Position numbers and translations under genes: made by a program. 64,000 nucleotides of DNA. It comes from Blautia luti (GTDB lineage Bacteria > Bacillota > Clostridia > Lachnospirales > Lachnospiraceae). The DNA lies in contig NZ_JAAITI010000004.1 of assembly GCF_013304735.1 (NCBI RefSeq), positions 1 to 64,000 of the forward strand. Reading direction: 5' to 3'. Shown one piece after another: positions 35,707-44,254 of the stretch; the first letter of the stretch is position 1, and each line of letters opens with the position of its first letter. The notes beneath the pieces were generated by a model, which saw only the letters and a list, made by a program, of their open reading frames with translations, was not told where the DNA came from and ran no database searches.

Positions 35707-36561
35707 TCAATACTCATTAGGCAGTTCATCAACCTCATCACACCTAAATACCGGGCCGTCTTTGCAGACGTATTTGTCTCCGATGTTGCAGCGGCCGCAT
35801 TTTCCGACACCGCATTTCATACGAAGCTCCAGTGTGGTATATACCTGATCTCTGGAGAAGCCCAGCTCTTCCAGTCCTGCCAGAACGAATTTGATCATGA
35901 TCGGCGGGCCGCAGACCAGAGCGGTCTTATTGGTATCAAAACCAATCTCCTTCAGATAATTCGGAACAAATCCTACATGACCGTCCCAGCCTTCCTGCTC
36001 GCGGTCAATGGTAAGATATACATTTACACCTTCTGTTTTCATCCATACTTCCTGGATTTCCTTAAGCTGCACCAGATCATCTGCGGAACGGGAACCATAG
36101 AGAATATCTACTGTTCCGTAATCCTCACGGTTATCCAGCACATAATTGATCACGGAACGGAGAGGTGCCAGACCGATTCCACCTGCGATGAACAGGAGAT
36201 TTTTTCCCTTTAACTTATCTTCCACCGGAAAATGATTTCCGTATGGTCCGCGGACTGCGATCTCATCTCCAACCTGAAGGCTGTGGAGATGATCGGTAAG
36301 GGATCCGCATTTTTTGATGCTGAATTCCTGATAATCCTTTACAGTCGGAGAAGAAGTAATGGAAAACATACCTTCACTGACTCCCGGTGCACAGACCATG
36401 GCACACTGTCCTGGCATATGCTCGAAAAGCTTTCCACCCTCCGGAGCTTCCACACGGAAGGTTTTTACATCCGGTGTCTCCTGACGGATATCTGTGATCA
36501 CGCCAACCTTGGGGATCAGCGTATCCAGTGTATAATTTTTATGACAGGTACATTCACTCAT
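35707..36561 (-). CDS. FAD/NAD(P)-binding oxidoreductase subunit (FlxA/AsrB-like)
   Basis: About 284 residues from the ATG at 36561 (GGGAGGTG upstream), overlapping the previous stop. It is a ferredoxin-NADP-reductase fold with the FAD motif GMFSITSSPT, an NAD-domain GGIGLAPLRSVINYV and VCGPPIMIKFVLAGLEELG. The C-terminal 2Fe-2S motif is CGVGKCGRCNIGDKYVCKDGPVF, as in dihydroorotate dehydrogenase electron-transfer and sulfhydrogenase gamma subunits. In FlxABCD-HdrABC complexes this subunit takes electrons from NADH, and that role is inferred here. Anaerobic sulfite reductase B is a relative, but no siroheme catalytic subunit is present. Confidence 0.85.
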   Translation of the reverse strand: MSECTCHKNYTLDTLIPKVGVITDIRQETPDVKTFRVEAPEGGKLFEHMPGQCAMVCAPGVSEGMFSITSSPTVKDYQEFSIKKCGSLTDHLHSLQVGDEIAVRGPYGNHFPVEDKLKGKNLLFIAGGIGLAPLRSVINYVLDNREDYGTVDILYGSRSADDLVQLKEIQEVWMKTEGVNVYLTIDREQEGWDGHVGFVPNYLKEIGFDTNKTALVCGPPIMIKFVLAGLEELGFSRDQVYTTLELRMKCGVGKCGRCNIGDKYVCKDGPVFRCDEVDELPNEY

Positions 36562-37591
36562 TCTTTTCACCTCCCTGTTTTTCAAAGGCCTTGATAACTT
36601 TTACGATATTTAAAGATTCCGGACATTTCTCCACGCAGCGGCCGCAGCCAACACAGGAGAACATGCCGTCATTATTTAACGGATAATAAACAAGCTTATG
36701 CATAAATCTCTGACGGAATCTCTGCATCTGGCTGGTACGGTTGTTTCCGTGAGCCATCATGGTAAAATCAGAGTACATGCAGGAATCCCAGCAGCGGTAA
36801 CGGTGAACACCGTGCCCTGTGTCGTAATCCTTAATGTCATAGCACTGACAGGTCGGACATACGAAGGTACAGGTTCCGCAGGCAAGACAAGGCTTGTACA
36901 GTTTCTCCCATACAGGAGAATTGAAACGGTCCATGTATTCTTCCTGCGCCCATCCTTCCAGTGAAAGATGTGTATATGGAAGAAGCTCGATAATATCACG
37001 GATCGCCTTCTTCTCCTCTTCTACCTTTGTCTCATCAGCATCTGCCAAAAGCTCCTTCACAGCTTCTGTCAGAGCATTTCCCTTTTCTGTGAGAGGCTTC
37101 CAGAAAAGCTCTCCCTCGATGATCCAGGCTGCAACATCTGCTTCCGGATCTGCGGCATCAATGCCAAATACTTTACAGAAACAGCTTTCCTCCGGTTCAT
37201 GACAGGCAAGAGCTACGATAGTTCCATGTTCTCTTCTTGCCTGGTAAAAAGTATCCACCGGATCCCCAAGGAACACATTGTCGAGAACCTTCACACCCTG
37301 TACATCACAGGCTCTCATTCCGAATACGACAAAATTCTGGTCTTTCAGCGCCTGAGGTTCAATGCTGATATTTTTCCCATCTTTTTTACAGGTATAGAGA
37401 TTTTCACTCTGTGGAAAAAAAGCATCCTTCGGTGATTTCACGGTTTTCAGTGTTTCAAGGGAAACTTCTGCATCCTCGCTCCATGCCTTGAAGTTCACCT
37501 GCTCACTTACCTTTACCGGTAAATATAATTCCTGGTCTGCGGCAATTTTCCGGAATAATGCCGGCAGATTTTCTACTGCGATCTTATACAT
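36554..37591 (-). CDS. 4Fe-4S dicluster protein (FlxB/AsrA-like)
   Basis: 345 residues. The N-terminal half resembles sulfhydrogenase beta and anaerobic sulfite reductase A subunits (FVVFGMRACDVQGVKVLDNVF, ALACHEPEESCFCKVFG). The C-terminal half has two 4Fe-4S motifs, CLACGTCTFVCPTCQC and CVGCGRCVEKCPESLN. It overlaps the FAD/NAD subunit gene by 8 bases and starts 3 bases after the next Fe-S gene. It likely relays electrons between the NADH-binding subunit and the Hdr core, or to ferredoxin. Confidence 0.82.
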   Translation of the reverse strand: MYKIAVENLPALFRKIAADQELYLPVKVSEQVNFKAWSEDAEVSLETLKTVKSPKDAFFPQSENLYTCKKDGKNISIEPQALKDQNFVVFGMRACDVQGVKVLDNVFLGDPVDTFYQARREHGTIVALACHEPEESCFCKVFGIDAADPEADVAAWIIEGELFWKPLTEKGNALTEAVKELLADADETKVEEEKKAIRDIIELLPYTHLSLEGWAQEEYMDRFNSPVWEKLYKPCLACGTCTFVCPTCQCYDIKDYDTGHGVHRYRCWDSCMYSDFTMMAHGNNRTSQMQRFRQRFMHKLVYYPLNNDGMFSCVGCGRCVEKCPESLNIVKVIKAFEKQGGEKNE

Positions 37592-37594
37592 ACA

Positions 37595-38569
37595 TTATCC
37601 CCTTTCTGCCACGATCCCTGGCTCTACATCCTCAAAGGTAAAGCTGGTAAGCGGACCCTTTGACTCCGCATCCTCGCCTGCCTGATACTCACCGTAAAAC
37701 GCATCAATATCCTTGATAAACTTACGGTTAAACAGATGAAGGGGAATTCCCTGCGGGCAGACTCTGCTGCACTCACCACAGTCCGTACATCTTCCGGCTA
37801 CATGGAAGGCACGGATCACATGGAACATTTTTTCCTCAAAGGAATCCACATTTGCCTTCTGGGCGCTGTCGAATTTGTTGCTGTCAAAAACGCATTTGCG
37901 GCAGCTGCAGGCCGGACATACATTACGACAGGCATTACAGCGGATACATTTACTCAGCTCGCTCTGCCAGAATGCAAATTTTTCTTCCGGACTCATCGCC
38001 TCGATCCGCTCAACTTCTGCGAAACGGTCAGCGTCCTTTGTCTCCTTTGACTCACCGATCAGTTCATCGTAAATTTTATGCTCTTTTCCTTTACATACAT
38101 GGCAGCGTTCCAGCATGGCATCTTTGTATGCACAGGTTTTTTCTCCGTAAACAGTATCCACAGTCAATGTCTCTGCATCTCCGGTAATCTCTGCTCCGGA
38201 AATTCCCCGGATACCCTTGATCCCCATTTTGCGAATCTTTTCAATATCCAGCTTTCCTTTACAGCCAACACCTACGATATAGGCTTTTTCTCTGTCTACA
38301 CGATGCTCTTTCAAAAGCTGGTTAAAGCTATATGTATCGCAGGGCTTCAGACAGACCATGGTTTTTCCTTCCAGCTTGGAAGCTTCGATCATATATTTGC
38401 TTAAATTGGCACCGCAGAATCCATCATAGACAAAATCCTCCAGAGATTCCGGTGTTTCAAAATAGGCTGGTTCCGGATTAAAGGCAAGATCTCCGGCTTT
38501 CCACCCAAGAACCCGGACTACCGTGCCATCTGCAAGCAGTTCTTTTGCACGTTTTATCAGCTCCTGCAT
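37595..38569 (-). CDS. 4Fe-4S dicluster protein (FlxC-like)
   Basis: 324 residues; the ATG follows TTGGAGG. The N-terminal region (VLGWKAGDLAFNPEPAYFET, MVCLKPCDTYSFNQLL, GVGCKGKLD) resembles the FrhB/coenzyme F420 hydrogenase beta-like domain. It carries extra cysteines (ERCHVCKGKEH) and two C-terminal 4Fe-4S motifs, CIRCNACRNVCPACSCRKC and CTDCGECSRVCPQG. It overlaps the MvhD-like gene by 13 bases. It is probably the subunit that exchanges electrons with ferredoxin or links Flx to Hdr. Confidence 0.8.
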   Translation of the reverse strand: MQELIKRAKELLADGTVVRVLGWKAGDLAFNPEPAYFETPESLEDFVYDGFCGANLSKYMIEASKLEGKTMVCLKPCDTYSFNQLLKEHRVDREKAYIVGVGCKGKLDIEKIRKMGIKGIRGISGAEITGDAETLTVDTVYGEKTCAYKDAMLERCHVCKGKEHKIYDELIGESKETKDADRFAEVERIEAMSPEEKFAFWQSELSKCIRCNACRNVCPACSCRKCVFDSNKFDSAQKANVDSFEEKMFHVIRAFHVAGRCTDCGECSRVCPQGIPLHLFNRKFIKDIDAFYGEYQAGEDAESKGPLTSFTFEDVEPGIVAERG

Positions 38570-39000
38570 CTTATATCCTCCAATCTCACGTTTTTACCAA
38601 GTGAATGGATCTTCTCAACAAACTCATTCATAGTCTGTGAAAATTTCACGCCCTCTGCGGCAGATACCCATTCCACACGTGTTCTTCCGTTTTCCACACC
38701 AATATAATCCAGCATTGAAAACAGAAGGGTCATACGTCTTCTTGCATAATAGTTTCCGGTACTGTAATGACAGTCTCCCGGATGGCATCCGCACATGATC
38801 ACACCATCGGCTCCTTTTTCAAAGGCACGGAGGATGAACATGGGATTGACACGGCAGGAACATGGAACACGGATGATCTTTACATCCGCCGGATAGCTCA
38901 AACGGCTGCTTCCTGCAAGGTCTGCTCCGGCGTAACTACACCAGTTACAGCAGAATGCCACGATCTTTGGTCTGAATTCTTCCTTTGTTTCTATCGACAT
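38557..39000 (-). CDS. MvhD/FlxD-like iron-sulfur subunit
   Basis: 147 residues from the ATG at 39000, which follows GGAGGTG inside the end of hdrA. It has the MvhD pattern of cysteines that bind a 2Fe-2S cluster (FCCNWCSYAGAD, then VPCSCRVNP and MCGCHPGDCHY). In methanogens MvhD joins the hydrogenase to HdrA; in Flx systems FlxD joins the NADH-oxidising subunits to HdrA. No hydrogenase genes are present, so the Flx role fits. It overlaps its neighbours on both sides. Confidence 0.9.
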   Translation of the reverse strand: MSIETKEEFRPKIVAFCCNWCSYAGADLAGSSRLSYPADVKIIRVPCSCRVNPMFILRAFEKGADGVIMCGCHPGDCHYSTGNYYARRRMTLLFSMLDYIGVENGRTRVEWVSAAEGVKFSQTMNEFVEKIHSLGKNVRLEDIRCRS

Positions 39001-40979
39001 ATTGCATCCACCTCCGCGATAATCTGTCTGTTGGAGAAGCCCTGAAGGTCCATGGCTCCTGACGGGCAGGCTACTGTGCAGGCACCGCAGCCCTGGCAAA
39101 GTGCTGTATTGACAACCGCAACTCTTCTTGTCTCACGGATACCGTGATCGTTGACCTGTTTCTCCTCATAGGAAATCGCTCCGTAAGGACATACATTTGC
39201 ACAGGTAGAGCATCCGTTACAGAGAAGCTCGTCGGATTTTGCCGTACATGGATTGGTGGTCAGCTTATCCTTTGCAAGAAGCCCTATGGCCTTTACAGCC
39301 GCAGCTCCTGCCTGGGCAACTGTCTCCGGGATATCCTTTGGTCCCTGGCATACACCGGAAAGGAAAATTCCTGCTGTCGGTGATTCTACAGGACGAAGCT
39401 TTGCATGGGCTTCTGTAAGGAAATTGTTGGTGTCAATACTTGCAGTAAGCATGGTAGCGATCTTACGTACATCCGGATTCGGTTCAATGGCTGTTGCAAG
39501 AACTACCATATCTGCTTTCTTGAAGATCTGCTTATTATCAAGAAGATCCGAGCCCTGAACAAGAAGTGTTCCATCCGGCTGCGGAATTACTTTTCCTACC
39601 TGACCTTTGATGTAGTTTACGTTATACTGCTCAACTGCTCTTCTGTAAAACTCATCGAAGTTTTTACCAGGTGTACGGACATCAATATAAAATACCGTCA
39701 CATTGGTATCCGGATATTTATCACGGATCAGCATGGCATGCTTAGCTGTGTACATACAGCAGATCTTGGAACAGTATGGCTTTCCACGGTCATCGGAGCA
39801 ACGGCTTCCAACACACTGGATAAATACGATCTCCTTCGGTGCTTTTCCATCGGAAAGGCGCTCAAGATGTCCTTTTGTAGGTCCTGCAGCATTCATGATA
39901 CGCTCCAGCTCCAGAGATGTGATCACATCCTTGCTCTGGCTGTATGCGTATTCATCATATTTGTCAAGCTTGATGGTATCAAATCCGGTTGCCACCACGA
40001 TTGCTCCGTATTTCTGTGTTACGATCTCATCCTGCTGATCGTAATCAATGGCTCCTGCCTGACATACTTTGGAGCAGACACCACATTTGCCTGTCTTAAA
40101 TTTCAGGCAATGCTCTCTGTCGATCACAGGAACATTTGGAATCGCCTGTGCAAACGGAGTATAAATAGCTGACCGGTTGTTCAACCCTCTGTTGAACTCA
40201 TTTGGGATCTTTTTGGAAGGACATTTTTCCTGGCAGACTCCACAGCCTGTACATTTGTCCATGTTGACACTTCGCGCTTTTTTGCGGATATCAACAGTAA
40301 AATCTCCTACAAAACCTGCAACTTTTTCTACTTCACTGTATGTATAAATATTGATCTTTTCATGAGCTGCAGCCTCTACCATTTTCGGGGTAAGGATACA
40401 TGCGGAACAGTCCAGAGTAGGGAAGGTTTTGTCAAGCTGTGACATTCTTCCGCCGATACTTGGCGTTTTTTCCACAATATCAACTTCATAGCCTGCATCG
40501 GCAATATCAAGAGCCGTCTGGATTCCGGCGATACCGCCTCCGATGATCAGGGCTCTCTTTGTAACCTGGCTTTCTCCCGGCTGAAGAGGAGCGTTTAAAT
40601 TTACCTTTGCTACTGCTGCTCTTGCAAGGATCACTGCCTTCTCCGTAGCCTCCTGCATATCCTTGTGGATCCAGGAACAATGCTCACGAATGTTTGCGAT
40701 CTCCACCATATATGGATTCAGGCCGGCCTTTTCCGCCGCTTTGCGGAATGTAGCCTCATGCATACGCGGAGAACAGGAACAGACAACCACTCCTGTGAGA
40801 TTTTTTTCACGGATGGCTTCCTGGATCCTGGACTGTCCTGCTTCAGAACACATATACTGATAATCTTCTGCATGGACAACTCCTGGCTCTTTTGCAATGA
40901 TCTCCACAACCTTTTTCACGTCTACCGTAGCGGCAATATTACTTCCGCAATGACAGACAAATACACCGATTCTCTGCAC
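38991..40979 (-). CDS. hdrA: HdrA: FAD/iron-sulfur bifurcating core subunit
   Basis: 662 residues from a GTG at 40979, placed 7 bases after AGGAGG. The first 140 residues carry IGVFVCHCGSNIA and VCSCSPRMHEATF. The FAD domain begins RALIIGGGIAGIQTALDIADAG and includes the conserved TLDCSACILTPKM. Ferredoxin inserts follow (CTGCGVCQEKCPSK, CLKFKTGKCGVCSKVC), and the C-terminus adds two more 4Fe-4S motifs (CNGCSTCANVCPYG, CQGCGACTVACPSG). HdrA houses the bifurcating flavin in HdrABC complexes. It is encoded directly after hdrC with overlapping signals. Confidence 0.93.
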   Translation of the reverse strand: MQRIGVFVCHCGSNIAATVDVKKVVEIIAKEPGVVHAEDYQYMCSEAGQSRIQEAIREKNLTGVVVCSCSPRMHEATFRKAAEKAGLNPYMVEIANIREHCSWIHKDMQEATEKAVILARAAVAKVNLNAPLQPGESQVTKRALIIGGGIAGIQTALDIADAGYEVDIVEKTPSIGGRMSQLDKTFPTLDCSACILTPKMVEAAAHEKINIYTYSEVEKVAGFVGDFTVDIRKKARSVNMDKCTGCGVCQEKCPSKKIPNEFNRGLNNRSAIYTPFAQAIPNVPVIDREHCLKFKTGKCGVCSKVCQAGAIDYDQQDEIVTQKYGAIVVATGFDTIKLDKYDEYAYSQSKDVITSLELERIMNAAGPTKGHLERLSDGKAPKEIVFIQCVGSRCSDDRGKPYCSKICCMYTAKHAMLIRDKYPDTNVTVFYIDVRTPGKNFDEFYRRAVEQYNVNYIKGQVGKVIPQPDGTLLVQGSDLLDNKQIFKKADMVVLATAIEPNPDVRKIATMLTASIDTNNFLTEAHAKLRPVESPTAGIFLSGVCQGPKDIPETVAQAGAAAVKAIGLLAKDKLTTNPCTAKSDELLCNGCSTCANVCPYGAISYEEKQVNDHGIRETRRVAVVNTALCQGCGACTVACPSGAMDLQGFSNRQIIAEVDAICR

Positions 40980-40983
40980 TTTC

Positions 40984-41373
40984 TCACCTCCTGTATCTTC
41001 TGAACGCACTTACAAGCAGCTGCTGAGGAAGCTCCGGATCAAGAAGCTCCGGAATTTCATTTGGTGAAAGATAGTCTCCGCCTTTTTCCCGGACAACCAG
41101 CTGTCTTGCCCCGTCAATGATCTTTCCGGGTTTTACGTCTCGCGGACAGCGCTCCACACAGGCAAAACAGGAAAGACATTTCCACAGGGATGCTGAATTT
41201 ACAAGTGCTTCGATATTTTCATTGATCACGTAGGACACAAACTGATGAGGCTTGATATCCATCTCGTCAAAGGATGGGCAGGTAGCAGAGCATTTGCCAC
41301 ACTTCATACATTTCAGAGGATTGGTCCCGCTGATCTCCTTTATTTTTTCCGCAGCAGAATGGTTATCTCTCAT
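40984..41373 (-). CDS. hdrC: HdrC: ferredoxin-type subunit of heterodisulfide-reductase-like complex
   Basis: 129 residues with two 4Fe-4S motifs, CMKCGKCSATCPS and CLSCFACVERCPRDV, the HdrC layout. It relays electrons between HdrA and the CCG-domain subunit HdrB. Its start overlaps the hdrB stop (ATGA), and its stop lies within the ribosome binding site of hdrA, so the three are tightly coupled. Confidence 0.9.
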   Translation of the reverse strand: MRDNHSAAEKIKEISGTNPLKCMKCGKCSATCPSFDEMDIKPHQFVSYVINENIEALVNSASLWKCLSCFACVERCPRDVKPGKIIDGARQLVVREKGGDYLSPNEIPELLDPELPQQLLVSAFRRYRR

Positions 41374-42164
41374 TTTGCCACCTCCTCTTTGACGCCAAGG
41401 GCTTCTGCCAGAAGCTCTGTAAAATAGTAAACCGGCAGTCTGTTTCCGGCATTTTTATTCAGATTATATTTGCACAGTGGACAGGCAGTGATCAGCATAT
41501 CTGCGCCAAATCCGGCTGCACTTTCTTCGATCTTTTCACACATATTCTGTGACATTTCTTTTTCTTTCAGGGATATATATCCTCCACAGCATTCATTTCT
41601 GTAAGGATAGATCACAGGCTCAGCGCCAAGGGCACGGATAAAATCCTCCATGATCCTTGGATTTTCCGGATCATCAAATGCCATGATCTTTCCAGGTCTC
41701 AGAAGCAGACATCCGTAATAGGCTCCGATCTTCTTTCCGGTAAAAGGATTTACTACTTTTTCTTTCAGTTTATCAAAACCGACTCTGTCCCGGAGAACCT
41801 CCAGATAATGGAGAACGGTTGTCTCTCCTTCATAGGGAGCTTCCAACTGCATATAATTGTTGGCTCTGGTCCGGATATCTTCCACATTTTTCATATCATC
41901 ATTGACACGCTTGATCACATGATGACAGGCTGAACAGATCGTCACCAGATCCTGGCCTTTTTCTTTTGCCTGGTTTAACGCACGGACGGAAGAAAGCTTT
42001 GTTGCGATCTCGTCTGTGCCAAGCGGATAAACACCACCACAACACTGCCAGTCCTCGATCTCCTCAAGCTCAAACCCAAGGGCTGCGGCACTGGCTCTGG
42101 CATACTCATCCAGATCTTTGGCCTTTGTTCTCAGGGTGCAACCCGGATAATAACTGTACTTCAT
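41370..42164 (-). CDS. hdrB: HdrB: CCG-domain (non-cubane Fe-S) catalytic subunit
   Basis: About 264 residues; the ATG at 42164 has the better spacing to AAGG, though an ATG three codons upstream is possible. Two CCG motifs are visible: YYPGCTL with WQCCGGVYP and CSAC, then YYGCLL with NECCGGYISL and CPLC. Such domains hold the non-cubane 4Fe-4S clusters that reduce a disulfide in methanogens. Bacteria do not make CoM-S-S-CoB, so another disulfide, a DsrC-like protein or the fumarate reductase-like pair must be the partner. First gene of the cluster. Confidence 0.9.
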   Translation of the reverse strand: MKYSYYPGCTLRTKAKDLDEYARASAAALGFELEEIEDWQCCGGVYPLGTDEIATKLSSVRALNQAKEKGQDLVTICSACHHVIKRVNDDMKNVEDIRTRANNYMQLEAPYEGETTVLHYLEVLRDRVGFDKLKEKVVNPFTGKKIGAYYGCLLLRPGKIMAFDDPENPRIMEDFIRALGAEPVIYPYRNECCGGYISLKEKEMSQNMCEKIEESAAGFGADMLITACPLCKYNLNKNAGNRLPVYYFTELLAEALGVKEEVAK

Positions 42165-42373
42165 ACTTTTCATTATCCTTTCTTAGTCTAAAATCTGACG
42201 GTTTAAATGCATCTTTTTTATCTAAATATTGTTTATTTTTTAACAATATATACATAAAAAAAGGAAACCTGACTAACACTTACTTGAGATTTTTTCTTAA
42301 AAGTGCTCAAATAAAAGAGGTAAAACACTCTTCCTCCGCAATTAAGAAGTGTATTAGCTCGATTTCTTAAACC

Positions 42374-42402
42374 ATCATAACACGATATTCTTATTTCTAC
42401 AA
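42374..42402 (-). promoter_or_regulatory. Likely promoter of the hdr-flx-frd-fum cluster
   Basis: On the minus strand TTGTAG, 17 bases, TATGAT, about 210 bases upstream of hdrB. No competing promoter as good was seen closer to the gene. Confidence 0.55.
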
Positions 42403-42492
42403 GTCATTTCCAGTAATTTCTTGTGTTTTTTTTAACACACTTTTAAAAATTCTTCTCATTACTGACACGGTGTTGTAATTTCCTGTGGCATA

Positions 42493-42524
42493 AAAAAGCT
42501 CCGGATTTCTCCGAAGCTTTTTTA
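42493..42524. terminator. Bidirectional intrinsic terminator
   Basis: AAAAAAGCTCCGGA-TTTC-TCCGAAGCTTTTTT, with one mismatch in the stem. It sits below the L,D-transpeptidase gene on the minus strand. Confidence 0.85.
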
Positions 42525-42598
42525 ATATAATCTCAGTCTATCTGACTCATCCGGCCAGATTACCCGGCTTTAGACCAGGTGACTGTTTTCTTTTTCAA

Positions 42599-44038
42599 TC
42601 AGTAAATAATGATCGGGTATCCCGCATCAATCGTCTCATAGATCAGTGCCGCCTGATCCTTTGGCAGGTTGATACATCCGTGGCTTCCGTTGGTCTTATA
42701 CCGGTTTCCCCCAAAAGAAGACTGCCAGGAAGCATCATGAAGGCCCTGTCCGTAGACAAAAGGCATCCAGTAATTGACCTTTACATCATATCCATATTCC
42801 GCGCTGGTCAGATTAAAAGGACTTGCCTTATAGGCAATGGGCCATGCACCACGGTATGTTTCCCGGCCCTTCACCGGTTTTCCGCTGACAATATCCGTTT
42901 CTGTCACAAGGTTTCCATCTTTATAAAGCCACAGATGCTGGGCATCCAGGCTGACTTCTATGTAGCTGCCTGCAAGATCGTCAGTTCCGTTTCTCTGATA
43001 ACCGGTTTTGCTGTAAACGGGATCACGGGTAACTGCAGTACCACTTTTCAGATCTTCCACAAGCTGTGCGTACTCTCCGTCCTGGTCGATCCGGTATCCA
43101 TACTCATTCCCCTCAATGGTCACGTCCGTTCCCGTTGAGGTATGGAAAGTACGGGGAACATAAATGGTATTGTATTTGTTGGCAAGATCGCTGATATAGG
43201 TTTTGATGGCATCTTCATCCAGAGTCAGGGTCTCACCTTCCACTTTCAGCCAGGAACTGATGGTGTCTGCATCCAGCACAACCGTTTCACTTCCAAATGT
43301 GTATGTAACTGTAGTACTCCGGTATTTTTTCAGCTGACTGTTCAGACTTGTAACTTTATTTTCCATATCTTCTGTTGCTGTCACTGCCGGGCTGATATAT
43401 ACATGTTTGTTCAACGGGATTGTGATTGTATCTCCAAGAAGAGCTGTATCAAATGCCGCATTCAGATTTGTGTCCACGGTGGTCTCCAGTTTATCCGGAT
43501 CAATCTCCGTGCCCTGTACCTGTTTCACAAGGATGAATTCTTTTTTCTCCTCATTGTACTGAATGGATGCATCGGTGGAAGATTTTCTTTCTTCCGTTCC
43601 GAAATTGGAAAGATCCAGAGCCTGTTTTTCCTGCTCTTCATCTTCCTCGATCTGGCATTCCAGATTTACGTTTTCTTCCTTTGGAAAAATCTTCCGGTTC
43701 TCTTCTCTCTGTTTCTGAAGGTCTGTAAGCTTATTCAGAAGATCTTCCTCATTGAGGCTGTACCCCAGATCTTTGAGCGTCGTGCTGTAAACCTCCTTGT
43801 CATTTTCCTGAAAAGATACCGGCCGGTTTTCAAATTCCGCAGCAATTTTTTCTTCTGCCTGCTTTGCGTCCAGCCTGGAAACCTCCACTCCCCACACGGA
43901 AATTTTCCGGCCCAGTGTGTTGTGATCTGCCATGTATGTGTAGCCAAATAACCCGGCCACAGCCAGGATTGCTGCGGCAATACAGATCCCAAGTATGATC
44001 TTCAGTGTCTTTTTACTGATGGTTAATTTTTTCTCCAT
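42599..44038 (-). CDS. L,D-transpeptidase (YkuD) with peptidoglycan-binding-like domain
   Basis: 479 residues. A short cytoplasmic tail and a single membrane anchor (LKIILGICIAAAILAVAGLFGYTYMA, residues ~11-37) are followed by one or two PG_binding_4-type domains (~45-340). The C-terminal YkuD domain has DAQHLWLYKDGNLV and the catalytic motif SHGCINLPKD near residue 455. It makes 3-3 cross-links or attaches proteins in the peptidoglycan outside the membrane. It is monocistronic, with terminators on both sides. Confidence 0.93.
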   Translation of the reverse strand: MEKKLTISKKTLKIILGICIAAAILAVAGLFGYTYMADHNTLGRKISVWGVEVSRLDAKQAEEKIAAEFENRPVSFQENDKEVYSTTLKDLGYSLNEEDLLNKLTDLQKQREENRKIFPKEENVNLECQIEEDEEQEKQALDLSNFGTEERKSSTDASIQYNEEKKEFILVKQVQGTEIDPDKLETTVDTNLNAAFDTALLGDTITIPLNKHVYISPAVTATEDMENKVTSLNSQLKKYRSTTVTYTFGSETVVLDADTISSWLKVEGETLTLDEDAIKTYISDLANKYNTIYVPRTFHTSTGTDVTIEGNEYGYRIDQDGEYAQLVEDLKSGTAVTRDPVYSKTGYQRNGTDDLAGSYIEVSLDAQHLWLYKDGNLVTETDIVSGKPVKGRETYRGAWPIAYKASPFNLTSAEYGYDVKVNYWMPFVYGQGLHDASWQSSFGGNRYKTNGSHGCINLPKDQAALIYETIDAGYPIIIY

Positions 44039-44156
44039 ACCCTTATCCCTCGAGTCTTATGTATTATATGTTATGTTGTCACATTGGCTGTTATTATAAT
44101 ACAACGAATCCCCCTCTTCTGTAAAAATGATTTATCCAGGATCCGCCTGAACCGGT

Positions 44157-44194
44157 AAAAAAGACAGACTGCCGCTCCTCGCGAAAATCTGTCC
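44157..44194 (-). terminator. Terminator after the aconitase-family operon
   Basis: On the minus strand GACAGA pairs with TCTGTC across a long loop that contains TCGCGA, followed by six Ts. It lies about 60 bases past the last dehydratase stop. Confidence 0.65.
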
Positions 44195-44254
44195 TTTCAT
44201 ACGTTTCTTTTTTATGTTTCTGTCAGCAGTATTTTCGAACGGATCTTCTGCTGC

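Larger units (their letters stand above)
42165..42598. other. hdr promoter region with long leader
   Basis: On the minus strand a promoter lies at 42402-42374, giving a leader of about 200 bases before hdrB. The leader contains a possible 31-codon GTG-start ORF (42233-42328) behind GGAGG, and a hairpin ATATTGTT/AACAATAT at 42226-42249. No known riboswitch was recognised. The remainder, up to the terminator at 42493, is AT-rich without visible features. Confidence 0.45.

Noticed and set aside
35707-38569. Anaerobic sulfite reductase (asrAB) genes
   Set aside because: The siroheme catalytic subunit AsrC is absent, and the genes are joined to hdrABC and an MvhD-like gene.
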